Origin: JAZGDL01 sp036477795
GTDB lineage: Bacteria; Planctomycetota; Phycisphaerae; UBA1845
Assembly (NCBI GenBank): GCA_036477795.1
Contig: JAZGDL010000362.1
Location: 1-12,610 of the forward strand
Direction of reading: 5' to 3'
Length of the DNA stretch: 12,610 nucleotides
The translations under genes and the position numbers were made by a program. Positions 5,530 to 12,558 of this stretch are shown here, piece by piece; positions within the stretch are counted from its first letter, which is position 1, and each line of letters opens with the position of its first letter. The notes beneath the pieces are model-generated. The model had not been told where the DNA came from. It did not search any database and saw nothing but the letters and a program-made list of their open reading frames with translations.

Positions 5530-7266
5530 TCAACGCGCGCCAGTCAGTGCCAGGAGAAAGCGATCGTAGTCGAGCAAATCCACGTCTCCGTTCCCGTCAA
5601 AGTCAACAGTCTCGCAACCTGGGAAGGGAGGCACTTCTGATGCGGCGAAGCACGCTTGGAAGTATCCGAAATCCGCGAAGTCCACGTCGGCGTCCCGATC
5701 CCCGTCACCCGGCCAGGAGAATCGAAGGGCGAACACTCCGTGTGTCCCATCGAGGAACTCCAGCTTGATAGCCAATTGACCGGGGTCGTTGAAGCTCTGC
5801 CGTTGCCCGTCACTCCCTCCCGTCTTGTTCCAATAGGCGGTGATGAGGTCAACGGCGCTGGGTATCGACACCACCCCATCCTCGACTATGGCTCCGCTTC
5901 GAAGGAGGGGAAACCACTCGGCACGAACCCGCTCGTGGAACCACACGACGACCTTATTGTCTTCCGTGACGTCCGGACCGACGATCTCGGTCCCGGTCAC
6001 AATGTCCCCGACATCGTTCATCGCGGTGATCCCCGGGACGATTCCGACAAACGCAAGTACAGTCCCCTCCGGGAGGTGGGGAGCGGGATCCCCGTCCCGA
6101 ATCGTCTGCTGGGGGTTGTCGCAAGCCCCCAAGTGCATGGCCCACGCGTTTGAGTCGTCGATGGGGTCCCCGCGGTACTTAACACTGTAGAAGAGCTGAC
6201 CTGAGGCATTGATCAATTCCGACCCCACGGAGTGGAGCTCGACTCCATCACGAACCTCCGGTACGGAGTCCCCCTTGCGCCCGACGACGCGGCTCTGTTC
6301 CTCGCACATTACCCACAGCGCGCGGTTGTTGTCGGGAGTTACACCCTCCCCGGTCAGCGACATGGCCCAGGGGACATCCCCGGAACCGTTGAACGCACGG
6401 AATCCCATGGCCCCTCCATACAGCACGCCGATGGGCATCCCCCAGGCTTGATCCCCCTCGCGCGCAACTAGTTGAAGGTCGATAACACCACCGGCCCAGT
6501 AGCCTTCGTTGTTCGCGTGGTCGACGACCCCTTGGCGAACCAACCCGCCGCGAAACGCGATCGCTCCGGCGTCGTTGAACTTGATCCCGTCTGCCCAGGC
6601 GAAACGGGCCCCGCCGGTTCCCGGGGCTTCCATGCCCTCGCGCCAGATCAATTGGCGGTTTTCTGGCGGGCCGACCCACATTCCTCGGTCGTTGGTCTCC
6701 TCCACCTCCGGACCGGCCAGGTCCGTATACAGGAGGCTCTCTCCGATATCGTTCAAGAGGGCGGCGAATGTGCCGTTGTAGCGATGGACCGTCCCCGATT
6801 CGGTCCCGGGGGCTGGGTCGCCTGCACGGACTGCCAAATGAAGTTCACCCGCTGTGCCGACCCACAGGCCGACGTCGTCCGCGCCGGGCGTGACACCAGG
6901 ACCCTGGAAGATGCCGGTGAATGCGATGGTTCCAGACTCAGCCAGCGATCCCGCGCCAATCAGCCCGGAGAAAGTTACCCCAGGTGGTAGGTCGGGGGTG
7001 GGACCGCCCTGCCGGGCGATCAGCGCCAGCGAACCGGGCGGACCGTAGAAGAAGGCCCGCCCTGAACCATCGTCCAGCAGTGCACTTATCAAAACGTTAC
7101 CGGCCCCGTCGATCTGCGGGGTAAACAGATACCCGATCGCTACTCCGGGAATCCCCGGGGCTTGGTCGCCGGTGTGCAGGATTGGGGTGATCTGAACCCT
7201 GGGCGTTCGCGGGTCATCGCCCGCCGTGATGCAAAGAAGGGCCAGAAAGGCGGCTGCAAGAGACAT
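5530..7266 (-). CDS. Secreted NxxG tandem-repeat (propeller-like) protein with dockerin-like tail
   Basis: The protein has 578 residues with a short signal peptide (MSLAAAFLALLCITAG). ATG 7266 is fixed by GGAGG 10 bases upstream and an in-frame TAG just before it. Residues 30-515 are about seven repeats of 60 residues. Each has a G-D-x-x-P turn (near 33, 87, 149, 211, 271, 332, 392) and an N-x-x-G strand motif (near 54, 111, 172, 231, 293, 353, 417, with an eighth at 493). This resembles the 'choice-of-anchor tandem repeat NxxGxxxF' proteins of Planctomycetota and Myxococcota. Seven turns with an extra closing strand suggest a seven-bladed beta-propeller, which is inference. Residues 521-575 are two dockerin-type calcium loops (D521/D523/D525/D532 and D555/D557/N559/D566). 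It is extracellular or surface-attached; ligand unknown. The next gene downstream shares the dockerin-like tail. Confidence 0.8.
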   Translation of the reverse strand: MSLAAAFLALLCITAGDDPRTPRVQITPILHTGDQAPGIPGVAIGYLFTPQIDGAGNVLISALLDDGSGRAFFYGPPGSLALIARQGGPTPDLPPGVTFSGLIGAGSLAESGTIAFTGIFQGPGVTPGADDVGLWVGTAGELHLAVRAGDPAPGTESGTVHRYNGTFAALLNDIGESLLYTDLAGPEVEETNDRGMWVGPPENRQLIWREGMEAPGTGGARFAWADGIKFNDAGAIAFRGGLVRQGVVDHANNEGYWAGGVIDLQLVAREGDQAWGMPIGVLYGGAMGFRAFNGSGDVPWAMSLTGEGVTPDNNRALWVMCEEQSRVVGRKGDSVPEVRDGVELHSVGSELINASGQLFYSVKYRGDPIDDSNAWAMHLGACDNPQQTIRDGDPAPHLPEGTVLAFVGIVPGITAMNDVGDIVTGTEIVGPDVTEDNKVVVWFHERVRAEWFPLLRSGAIVEDGVVSIPSAVDLITAYWNKTGGSDGQRQSFNDPGQLAIKLEFLDGTHGVFALRFSWPGDGDRDADVDFADFGYFQACFAASEVPPFPGCETVDFDGNGDVDLLDYDRFLLALTGAR

Positions 7267-7323
7267 CGTCTAACGTCCTCCCCCCGACCGTGAGGCCCCG
7301 ACAAGAAATGCCTATCCGGTGCC

Positions 7324-7341
7324 TGTGGTCAGTATACCACA
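7324..7341. promoter_or_regulatory. Dyad around the -10 box of the repeat-protein gene
   Basis: TGTGGT (7324-7329) is the exact inverted repeat of ACCACA (7336-7341), with 6 bases between. The minus-strand -10 box TATACT (7336-7331) falls in its centre. Such a position suits a repressor operator; equally it could be a weak hairpin after the DUF1015 gene. Confidence 0.3.
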
Positions 7342-7359
7342 CGTTGAGCCTACCTCCAA
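7331..7359 (-). promoter_or_regulatory. Candidate sigma-70-type promoter for the repeat-protein gene
   Basis: TTGGAG (7359-7354) and TATACT (7336-7331) are separated by exactly 17 bases on the minus strand. Transcription would begin near 7324, giving a leader of about 58 bases with the GGAGG ribosome site. This would uncouple the secreted genes from the upstream glnS-DUF1015 pair. Confidence 0.45.
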
Positions 7360-7380
7360 ATACAAACGCTCAAATGACCC

Positions 7381-8640
7381 TCACTCACGGAGCAGGTTGA
7401 TGGTCAGGCCGGTGGCCACCTTGGGATAAAAGTACGTCGACTTCTGCGGCATGAGATCGCCGGCCTCGCTCACCGCGCAAAGCTGGGCCATCGTGGTCGG
7501 CTTGCAGATGAGCGCCGTTCCGGCGGCCTCCGTTGCCAGTTTGCGCGCCTCCTCTGGAGATTTGATGTAACGAATGGTCACCCCTCCGCGACCTCCAACC
7601 GCCGGCGTCAACAGTTCGTCAATCAGGTAACGATGTAGATAGGCTACGTCAAGCGCCCGCCACGGGGCGCTCTTGTTCGGCTCCAGCGATGAGAGCACCG
7701 CACGGTTGGTGAAGCGAACGTGAACCGATTCACCGCTGGGACCGTGAAAGAGTGTCATGTCCGCGGCATCCGCAGCCGACCTCTCACACCCGTCCCGCCA
7801 TGTTGAAAGCAATCCATCCAAGGTCATCTCACCCATGTCCACCAGGACGCGATGGGTCGGAAGAATCAGGCTGCCCGGGTCATCCATGCCGGCGAGGGCA
7901 ACCATCACATAATTGACCGGATGATCCGGAGCGATCGGGCCGCGGTCCCCATGAGCCACCCAATCCCGGAAGTTCAGCGCGGTTATGTAACGATGATGAC
8001 CGTCCGCGATGTAGACCGTCATCTGGACAAAGGCCCGGACCACACGTTCGATCACGGCTGCGTCGGACACTATCCAGAGTCGCTGCCGGACGCCGCCCAA
8101 CTCGCCGGAAGCGTCGGGCTGACCCGAGGTGGGCGAGGCTAGCGCCTCGGTCACCACGCCGGCTGGATCACGATACAGCGCGAAAACCGGCGAGATGTTG
8201 GCATCGGTGGCCTTCATCAGGGCCAGGCGATCCTCTTTGGGCCCGCCGAAGGTCTCCTCATGGGGCAGCACACTACCGGTGGAGAAGGGCTCCAGCTTCA
8301 ACCGGGTCAAAAACATCCGCCGCGTGTAAGACCGCCCGCCGTACTCAAACACCTGGTGATAAGCGTAGATCGCCGGAACGTCCTCGCGAATCAGGGTGCC
8401 GTCTTGCATCCAGGCCGTCAGCGTTCGCCCGGCCTGCTGGTAACACTCCGCCGGCCCCATAGCCTTGGCTGGGGCATGGGGCAGATCGATGGCTACGATG
8501 TTCCGATCACTTCCCGACAACAACGCGCCCTTATCCGACTCGTCGAGCAAGTCGTAGGGCGGGGCGATCCGATCCGAGACGTCGCCGTTGATCGGCCCAA
8601 AGTCATATCTCACTGCCCGAAAAGGAGCTATCTCAGCCAT
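7381..8640 (-). CDS. DUF1015 family protein
   Basis: The 419 residues match the usual length of DUF1015, a widespread bacterial and archaeal family without an established reaction, often encoded near serine-biosynthesis genes. Recognised motifs are IAPPYDLLDE (residues 25-34), LPHEETFGGPKEDRL (125-139) with the following ATDANISPVFALY, and the IADGHHRY signature (211-218). The conserved Asp, His and Glu residues look enzyme-like but the chemistry is unknown. The start ATG at 8640 has an AAGGGA ribosome site. It begins only 30 bases after the glnS stop on the same strand, so the two are probably co-transcribed. No signal peptide is seen; it is cytoplasmic. Confidence 0.9.
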   Translation of the reverse strand: MAEIAPFRAVRYDFGPINGDVSDRIAPPYDLLDESDKGALLSGSDRNIVAIDLPHAPAKAMGPAECYQQAGRTLTAWMQDGTLIREDVPAIYAYHQVFEYGGRSYTRRMFLTRLKLEPFSTGSVLPHEETFGGPKEDRLALMKATDANISPVFALYRDPAGVVTEALASPTSGQPDASGELGGVRQRLWIVSDAAVIERVVRAFVQMTVYIADGHHRYITALNFRDWVAHGDRGPIAPDHPVNYVMVALAGMDDPGSLILPTHRVLVDMGEMTLDGLLSTWRDGCERSAADAADMTLFHGPSGESVHVRFTNRAVLSSLEPNKSAPWRALDVAYLHRYLIDELLTPAVGGRGGVTIRYIKSPEEARKLATEAAGTALICKPTTMAQLCAVSEAGDLMPQKSTYFYPKVATGLTINLLRE

Positions 8641-8670
8641 ATCGATTTCCCTTGCAATTGAGTCAATCTC

Positions 8671-10485
8671 TTAACTACTGCGCTGGGCCTTTTCGATCTT
8701 GGCCCAGGAATCGCGCAAAGACACCGTTCGATTGAAGACCAGATGGTCCTCTGTCGAGTCTACGGCGTCGACACAAAAGTAACCTTGTCTCTCGAACTGG
8801 TAGCGACTACCGGGTTTCGCGCCCTTGAGAGACGGTTCGACCCGGCAGCACTTCAGAACCTCCAACGAATCGGGATTGAGATACGATTTGTAGTCGGCGT
8901 CATCCTTGGGGCTGTCGGGGATTGCCTTGACGAAAAGGCGGTCGTAGAGGCGCACTTCGGCACCGATGGCATGGTCGGCTGAAACCCAATGCAAGGTTCC
9001 CTTGACTTTGCGGCCGTCAGGGGAATCGCCCCCTCTGGTGGCGGGGTCGTAGGTGCAGCGTAGTTCGGTCACCTCGCCGGTGTTCTCATCCTTGACCACC
9101 TGCTTACAGGTAATGAAGTAGGCGTAACGCAATCGCACCTCGCGGCCGGGGGCCAAACGGAAGAACTTCTTGGGTGGCTCCTCGCGGAAATCCTCCTTCT
9201 CGATATAGAGAACGCGAGAGAACGGCACCTTTCGTGTCCCGGCGCCAGGGTCTTCGGGATTGTTGACGGCGTCCAGCTCTTCGACTTGCCCCTCGGGATA
9301 GTTCTCGATGACCACGCGAAGCGGACGCAGTACGCCCATGACGCGGGGGGCGCGTCTGTTGAGGTCCTCGCGGATGCAGTGTTCGAGCTTGGCGATGTCG
9401 ACGGTGCTGTTGAACTTGGCAATGCCGATGCGCTCGCAGAAAGTACGGATGGACTCGGGCGTGTAACCGCGACGTCGCAGGCCGCCAATGGTGGGCATCC
9501 GCGGGTCGTCCCAGCCGCTGACACAGCCGCCCTCGACCAGCTCCAGGAGCTTGCGCTTGCTCATTACCGTGTAGTTGAGGTTAAGGCGGGCGAACTCGAT
9601 CTGCTGGGGATGGTGGACGCCCAACTGGTCCAGGAACCAGTCGTATAAGGGGCGATGGTTCTCGAACTCCAGCGTGCAAACGGAATGGGTGATGCCTTCG
9701 ATGGAATCTCCCAGGCCGTGGGCCCAGTCGTACATGGGATAGATGCACCACTTGTCGCCGGCGCGGTGATGGGCGGCCCGGAGGATGCGATACATCACCG
9801 GGTCGCGCATGTTGAGGTTTGGCGAGGCCATGTCGATCTTGGCCCGCAGGGTGCAAGAGCCGTCTTGGAATTCGCCTGCCCGCATACGCTGGAAAAGGTC
9901 CAGGTTCTCCTCGACGCTGCGATTACGGTAGGGGCTGTTGCGGCCGGGTGAGGTCAAGGTGCCGCGATACTCGCGGGTCTGCTGCGGGGAAAGGTCGCAG
10001 ACGTAGGCGGCACCCTTCTTTATGAGCTGCACGCCGTATTGGTACATCTGCTCGAAGTAGTCGGAGGCGTAAAACACCCGATCCTGGCAATCGAAGCCCA
10101 GCCAGCGGATATCCTGTGTGATCGAATCGACGTACTGGCCCTCTTCCTTGATGGGGTTGGTATCGTCGAAGCGAAGGTTGCACAGGCCGCCGTCATGTTG
10201 AGCGGCCAGGCCGTAATTGAGGCAGATGGACTTGGCGTGGCCGATGTGGAGGTAGCCGTTGGGCTCCGGGGGGAAACGGGTGTGCACGCGGCCGCCCCAC
10301 TTGTTGGTGGCCAGGTCGTGGTTGACGATCTCTCGGACGAAGTTCAAAGACGATTGACGATTGACGATTGACGATTGACGATTGCGGATTCCCCTTCGTC
10401 CCTCCGTCCCTTCGTCCCTTTGTCCCTTCTTCCCTTCGTGCCTTCGTGCCTCTGGTATTGAGGTTTTGTCGCCGTTGGTAGCCAT
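8671..10485 (-). CDS. glnS: Glutaminyl-tRNA synthetase with a repeat-encoded N-terminal insert
   Basis: The enzyme attaches glutamine to tRNA-Gln using ATP, in the cytoplasm. At 604 residues it is about 50 longer than E. coli GlnRS and matches it through its length. The HIGH motif is at 80-83 (PPEPNGYLHIGHAK), the KMSKS-type loop VMSKR at 307-311, with GWDDPRMPTIGGLRRRGY after it. The C-terminal beta-barrel domain ends FNRTVSLRDSWAKI. It is a discriminating GlnRS of the eukaryote-derived bacterial type. The ATG at 10485 is the only start before the catalytic core and has AAGGAAG 8 bases upstream. Residues about 12-46 are not GlnRS sequence: they are the translation of dispersed repeat copy B. 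The homologous N-terminus resumes at LNFVREIVNHDL. The insert is probably a flexible, highly charged tail tolerated by the enzyme. The DUF1015 gene follows after 30 bases. Confidence 0.97.
   Translation of the reverse strand: MATNGDKTSIPEARRHEGKKGQRDEGTEGRRGIRNRQSSIVNRQSSLNFVREIVNHDLATNKWGGRVHTRFPPEPNGYLHIGHAKSICLNYGLAAQHDGGLCNLRFDDTNPIKEEGQYVDSITQDIRWLGFDCQDRVFYASDYFEQMYQYGVQLIKKGAAYVCDLSPQQTREYRGTLTSPGRNSPYRNRSVEENLDLFQRMRAGEFQDGSCTLRAKIDMASPNLNMRDPVMYRILRAAHHRAGDKWCIYPMYDWAHGLGDSIEGITHSVCTLEFENHRPLYDWFLDQLGVHHPQQIEFARLNLNYTVMSKRKLLELVEGGCVSGWDDPRMPTIGGLRRRGYTPESIRTFCERIGIAKFNSTVDIAKLEHCIREDLNRRAPRVMGVLRPLRVVIENYPEGQVEELDAVNNPEDPGAGTRKVPFSRVLYIEKEDFREEPPKKFFRLAPGREVRLRYAYFITCKQVVKDENTGEVTELRCTYDPATRGGDSPDGRKVKGTLHWVSADHAIGAEVRLYDRLFVKAIPDSPKDDADYKSYLNPDSLEVLKCCRVEPSLKGAKPGSRYQFERQGYFCVDAVDSTEDHLVFNRTVSLRDSWAKIEKAQRSS
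10349..10450 (-). repeat. Dispersed low-complexity repeat, copy B, inside the glnS reading frame
   Basis: On the minus strand it runs from a purine-rich array (units such as GGCACGAA, GGGACGAA, GGGACGGA) through the junction GGGGAATCCGCAATC to about five GTCAATC units. These are the same parts, in the same order, as copy A at 2234-2367. It lies downstream of the glnS ATG and is read as RDEGTEGRRGIRNRQSSIV and following residues. Copy A encodes nearly the same peptide in one of its frames. The element has no stop codon in any sense frame. Confidence 0.85.
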
Positions 10486-10493
10486 GTTGAGAG

Positions 10494-10500
10494 CTTCCTT
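10494..10500 (-). promoter_or_regulatory. Ribosome binding site of glnS, upstream of the repeat
   Basis: AAGGAAG lies 8 bases before the ATG at 10485. Because this site precedes copy B and no ATG occurs between the repeat and the catalytic core, it indicates that the repeat is translated rather than lying in the leader. Confidence 0.7.
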
Positions 10501-10579
10501 ATCATCTTGCGACGATCATGCAAGCCAATAATGCTGACCGATCTGCTTTCGCCTTTGCACCAGATTCTGCGTCGTAGCG

Positions 10580-10788
10580 CTAGCCCGGATTATTCACCGC
10601 AGAGATCGCAGAGATCGCAGAGCATTATATGGTAAGGAGTTACGGCCGAAGTCTCGCTTGCCTCATTCCGATCCCGCCGCGCCGGGATTTGTTTCGGCCG
10701 CGCCGGGCTCCCGCGCTGACTCCCGGGACTTCCCATCTATGCCGTCTCTGCGGGCTCTGCGTGCTCCGCGGTGAATAATCCGCGCTAG
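10580..10788. mobile_element. Fold-back (MITE-like) element in the queA-glnS gap
   Basis: Two ~44-base arms are inverted copies. The left arm starts CTAGCCCGGATTATTCACCG at 10580; the right arm, read on the minus strand from 10788, starts CTAGCGCGGATTATTCACCG. Both then run into period-9 CGCAGAGAN units (left to about 10623, right back to about 10743). CTAG stands at each outer end. The interior is GC-rich and holds no convincing gene. 'CGCAGAGA' arrays are a familiar intergenic repeat type in environmental bacteria; the paired inverted arms suggest a non-autonomous mobile unit, which is inference. The rest of the 10486-10921 gap shows no gene. Confidence 0.55.
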
Positions 10789-10859
10789 AACTTTTCTGGT
10801 TTGCAGCCCGCCTGCGGCGCAATGATTGTAGTAGCACGAGGTTGTGAACGGTAGGGTGC

Positions 10860-10865
10860 ATTATA
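10860..10865 (-). promoter_or_regulatory. Isolated TATAAT box between queA and glnS
   Basis: A perfect TATAAT on the minus strand, 57 bases after the queA stop, could drive glnS transcription through the fold-back element. No good -35 lies 16-18 bases upstream, so support is weak. The leader to the glnS ATG would be about 370 bases. Confidence 0.25.
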
Positions 10866-10921
10866 CGGGCTTGGGGGCGTGGCGCCATAGGTCGAGGGCG
10901 TTGAAGATTCGCGGCATGCTG

Positions 10922-11992
10922 TCAGAGAATCAGCATGGCATCGCCGTAGCTGTAGAAGCGGTAGCGTTGTTCGATGGCGTGGGCGTAGGCGGTGCGGGTC
11001 AACTCCGTGCCGGCGAAGGCCATCACCAACGCGAGCAATGTGCTGCGCGGCAGGTGGAAATTGGTTAGCAAGCGATCAACCACCCGGAAGGTGTAGGGCG
11101 GCTTTATGAAGATATCCGCGGTGCCGGAGCGGGCGGTCACTGCCCCGTCGGCGGCACAAGTTTCCAGAACGCGCACCGCAGTCGTCCCGGCGGCTACCAC
11201 CGATCCGCCGCTCCTGCGACATTCCGCTATGCGGTCCGCCGTGACCAGGGGCAGGTCGTACCATTCAGAATCCATTCGATGCTCATCGAGCGAGTCGCTG
11301 GTGATGGGCGTAAACGTCCCCGGCCCCACGTGCAACGTCACCAGCGATCGCTCAATGCCACGCTGCTCCAGACGCTCAAATATGCGATCTGTGAAATGGA
11401 GCGCCGCCGTGGGCGCCGCCACCGCACCGGGACGTGCGGCGAAAATGGTCTGATAGCGCTGCCGATCCAGGCTGTCGTCACCGTGGGCACGTCGGATGTA
11501 CGGCGGCAACGGCGTGGTGCCGACCCGAGCCAACACGGCGGCGGTATCAGCCTCGGATACCAGACGCGCCGTCCACCGGCCGCCGCCCTGGCGCTCCAGC
11601 AGTTCCAAGGCATCCCCGTGCTCAACCGGCTCTAGGCGGAGACACTCGCCGGGTCTGAGACGGCTGGTTCCGCGAAGCATCACCTCCCACCTCTTGTCCC
11701 CAGGTTCCCGCACGAACAGGCCCTCAATCTTCCCGCCTGTGGCCCGCCGCGCCACCAGCTTCGCGGGAAGCACCTTAGTGTCGTTCAGGACCAACAGATC
11801 AGCAGCCGACAGCAATCCGGGCAGGTCGAGGAAAGCCGCGTCGCGAACCGAGCCGGTCGCCCGATCCACCACCAGCAACCGAGACGCGTCCCGCACCGGC
11901 AGAGGCTGCTGAGCGATCAACTCGGGAGGGAGCCGATAATCAAGATCCCTGGTTCGCAATGTTGACGCATTCCCACACGATGTTGATCTCAT
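10922..11992 (-). CDS. queA: S-adenosylmethionine:tRNA ribosyltransferase-isomerase
   Basis: QueA transfers and isomerises the ribosyl part of S-adenosylmethionine onto 7-aminomethyl-7-deazaguanine at position 34 of tRNA, forming epoxyqueuosine, the next-to-last step of queuosine synthesis in the cytoplasm. The length (356) is normal and all family signatures are present: DYRLPPELIAQQP (18-30), RDASRLLVVDR (34-44), LLVLNDTKVLPAKL (66-79), GAVAAPTAALHF (189-200), LVTLHVGPGTFTPI (217-230), and near the end FIKPPYTF and LLTNFHLPRSTLLALV. The ATG at 11992 adds about ten residues before the usual N-terminus; a TTG at codon 12 would give a more typical start but lacks a ribosome site. No other queuosine gene is in the window. 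A candidate promoter lies just upstream at 12018-12046. Confidence 0.97.
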   Translation of the reverse strand: MRSTSCGNASTLRTRDLDYRLPPELIAQQPLPVRDASRLLVVDRATGSVRDAAFLDLPGLLSAADLLVLNDTKVLPAKLVARRATGGKIEGLFVREPGDKRWEVMLRGTSRLRPGECLRLEPVEHGDALELLERQGGGRWTARLVSEADTAAVLARVGTTPLPPYIRRAHGDDSLDRQRYQTIFAARPGAVAAPTAALHFTDRIFERLEQRGIERSLVTLHVGPGTFTPITSDSLDEHRMDSEWYDLPLVTADRIAECRRSGGSVVAAGTTAVRVLETCAADGAVTARSGTADIFIKPPYTFRVVDRLLTNFHLPRSTLLALVMAFAGTELTRTAYAHAIEQRYRFYSYGDAMLIL

Positions 11993-12017
11993 GCGACGCC
12001 CATCCGCGGCCCGCTCA

Positions 12018-12046
12018 ATTGAACGTTACTGCCTTCGTTTTGACAA
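12018..12046 (-). promoter_or_regulatory. Candidate sigma-70-type promoter for queA
   Basis: On the minus strand TTGTCA (12046-12041) and TTCAAT (12023-12018) are 17 bases apart, matching consensus at five and four of six positions. The predicted start near 12011 leaves a leader of about 20 bases. That is too short to hold a preQ1 riboswitch. Confidence 0.4.
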
Positions 12047-12135
12047 CCCGGTTCATTACAATGGTTTAGGGGTGCCAATGGGCGCGACAGGGTTTCCCGG
12101 ACGCCGGTGGCACCGCACTTGCTGCGTCCCCGTAG

Positions 12136-12157
12136 CCCACGGATTCGAATCCGTGGG
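12136..12157. repeat. Perfect 22-base palindrome in the queA upstream gap
   Basis: Arms CCCACGGATTC and GAATCCGTGGG are exact reverse complements with no spacer. It lies in the 227-base gap between queA and the plus-strand hypothetical gene. It may be a REP-like hairpin or an operator. The centre TTCGAA resembles a tRNA T-loop but no other tRNA part is present. Confidence 0.65.
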
Positions 12158-12219
12158 TTTCGCCAGACGTAGGACGTCAGTGCTTTCCGGACGAAAGAAG
12201 CCGAAAGAAGCGTCAAGCT

Positions 12220-12558
12220 GTGAAGGTACAACCGGTTGGAAGCGGCAGCCTGTTGGCAGCCCGTCAGCTTTATCTCTATTACACCCCGCGCATCCTGCGG
12301 TTTGGGGTGGCTCAATCCCTACTTGCCGAACGGCTGAGACACCATATCGGCAATCTCTACTGCCCCCGATCCACCTGCCAGAGGCGAACCGGGCCGCACG
12401 TTACGCCGAGCCCGCCGGATAAGCCGGACCAGCCGAAAACTGTTGACCGGGACTGGCCTTCGGACCTGGCCGTCGAAAAGCGGCCAAAACCCGTTGAAGA
12501 GATCATTCCCGTGCGCATAGAATCAATAGTGGGGAACGTGTTCGACATCTGGTCATGA
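12220..12558 (+). CDS. Hypothetical protein
   Basis: A 112-codon frame starts with GTG at 12220, preceded by a purine-rich but weak GAAAGAAG site. I recognise no family. Residues 8-42 (LLAARQLYLYYTPRILRFGV and following) look like a soluble helical segment. A Pro-rich, charged linker follows (about 58-95, PSPPDKPDQPKTVDRDWP), then a hydrophobic C-terminus EEIIPVRIESIVGNVFDIWS. Two Cys lie in YCPRSTC. Support for coding comes from a mixed but protein-like composition and from the stop TGA overlapping a following ATG (ATGA), typical of operon junctions. It diverges from queA. The competing frames across this stretch are Arg/Pro-rich and look like shadows. Confidence 0.5.
   Translation: MKVQPVGSGSLLAARQLYLYYTPRILRFGVAQSLLAERLRHHIGNLYCPRSTCQRRTGPHVTPSPPDKPDQPKTVDRDWPSDLAVEKRPKPVEEIIPVRIESIVGNVFDIWS

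Noticed and set aside
10640..10888. 82-codon minus-strand frame in the queA-glnS gap
   Set aside because: It runs across the right arm of the fold-back element, is Arg/Ser-rich, and lacks a ribosome site.
11993..12060. preQ1 riboswitch upstream of queA
   Set aside because: The predicted leader is only about 20 bases and no aptamer-like hairpin with an A-rich tail is present in the upstream DNA.
12136..12157. tRNA T-arm like sequence (GGATTCGAATCC)
   Set aside because: The surrounding bases form one perfect palindrome; there is no acceptor stem, anticodon arm or D-arm at the right distances on either strand.
11989..12315. 108-codon minus-strand frame ending with an ATGA overlap on queA
   Set aside because: The frame crosses the perfect palindrome and the candidate queA promoter, and its residues show no protein-like pattern; the overlap is probably chance.
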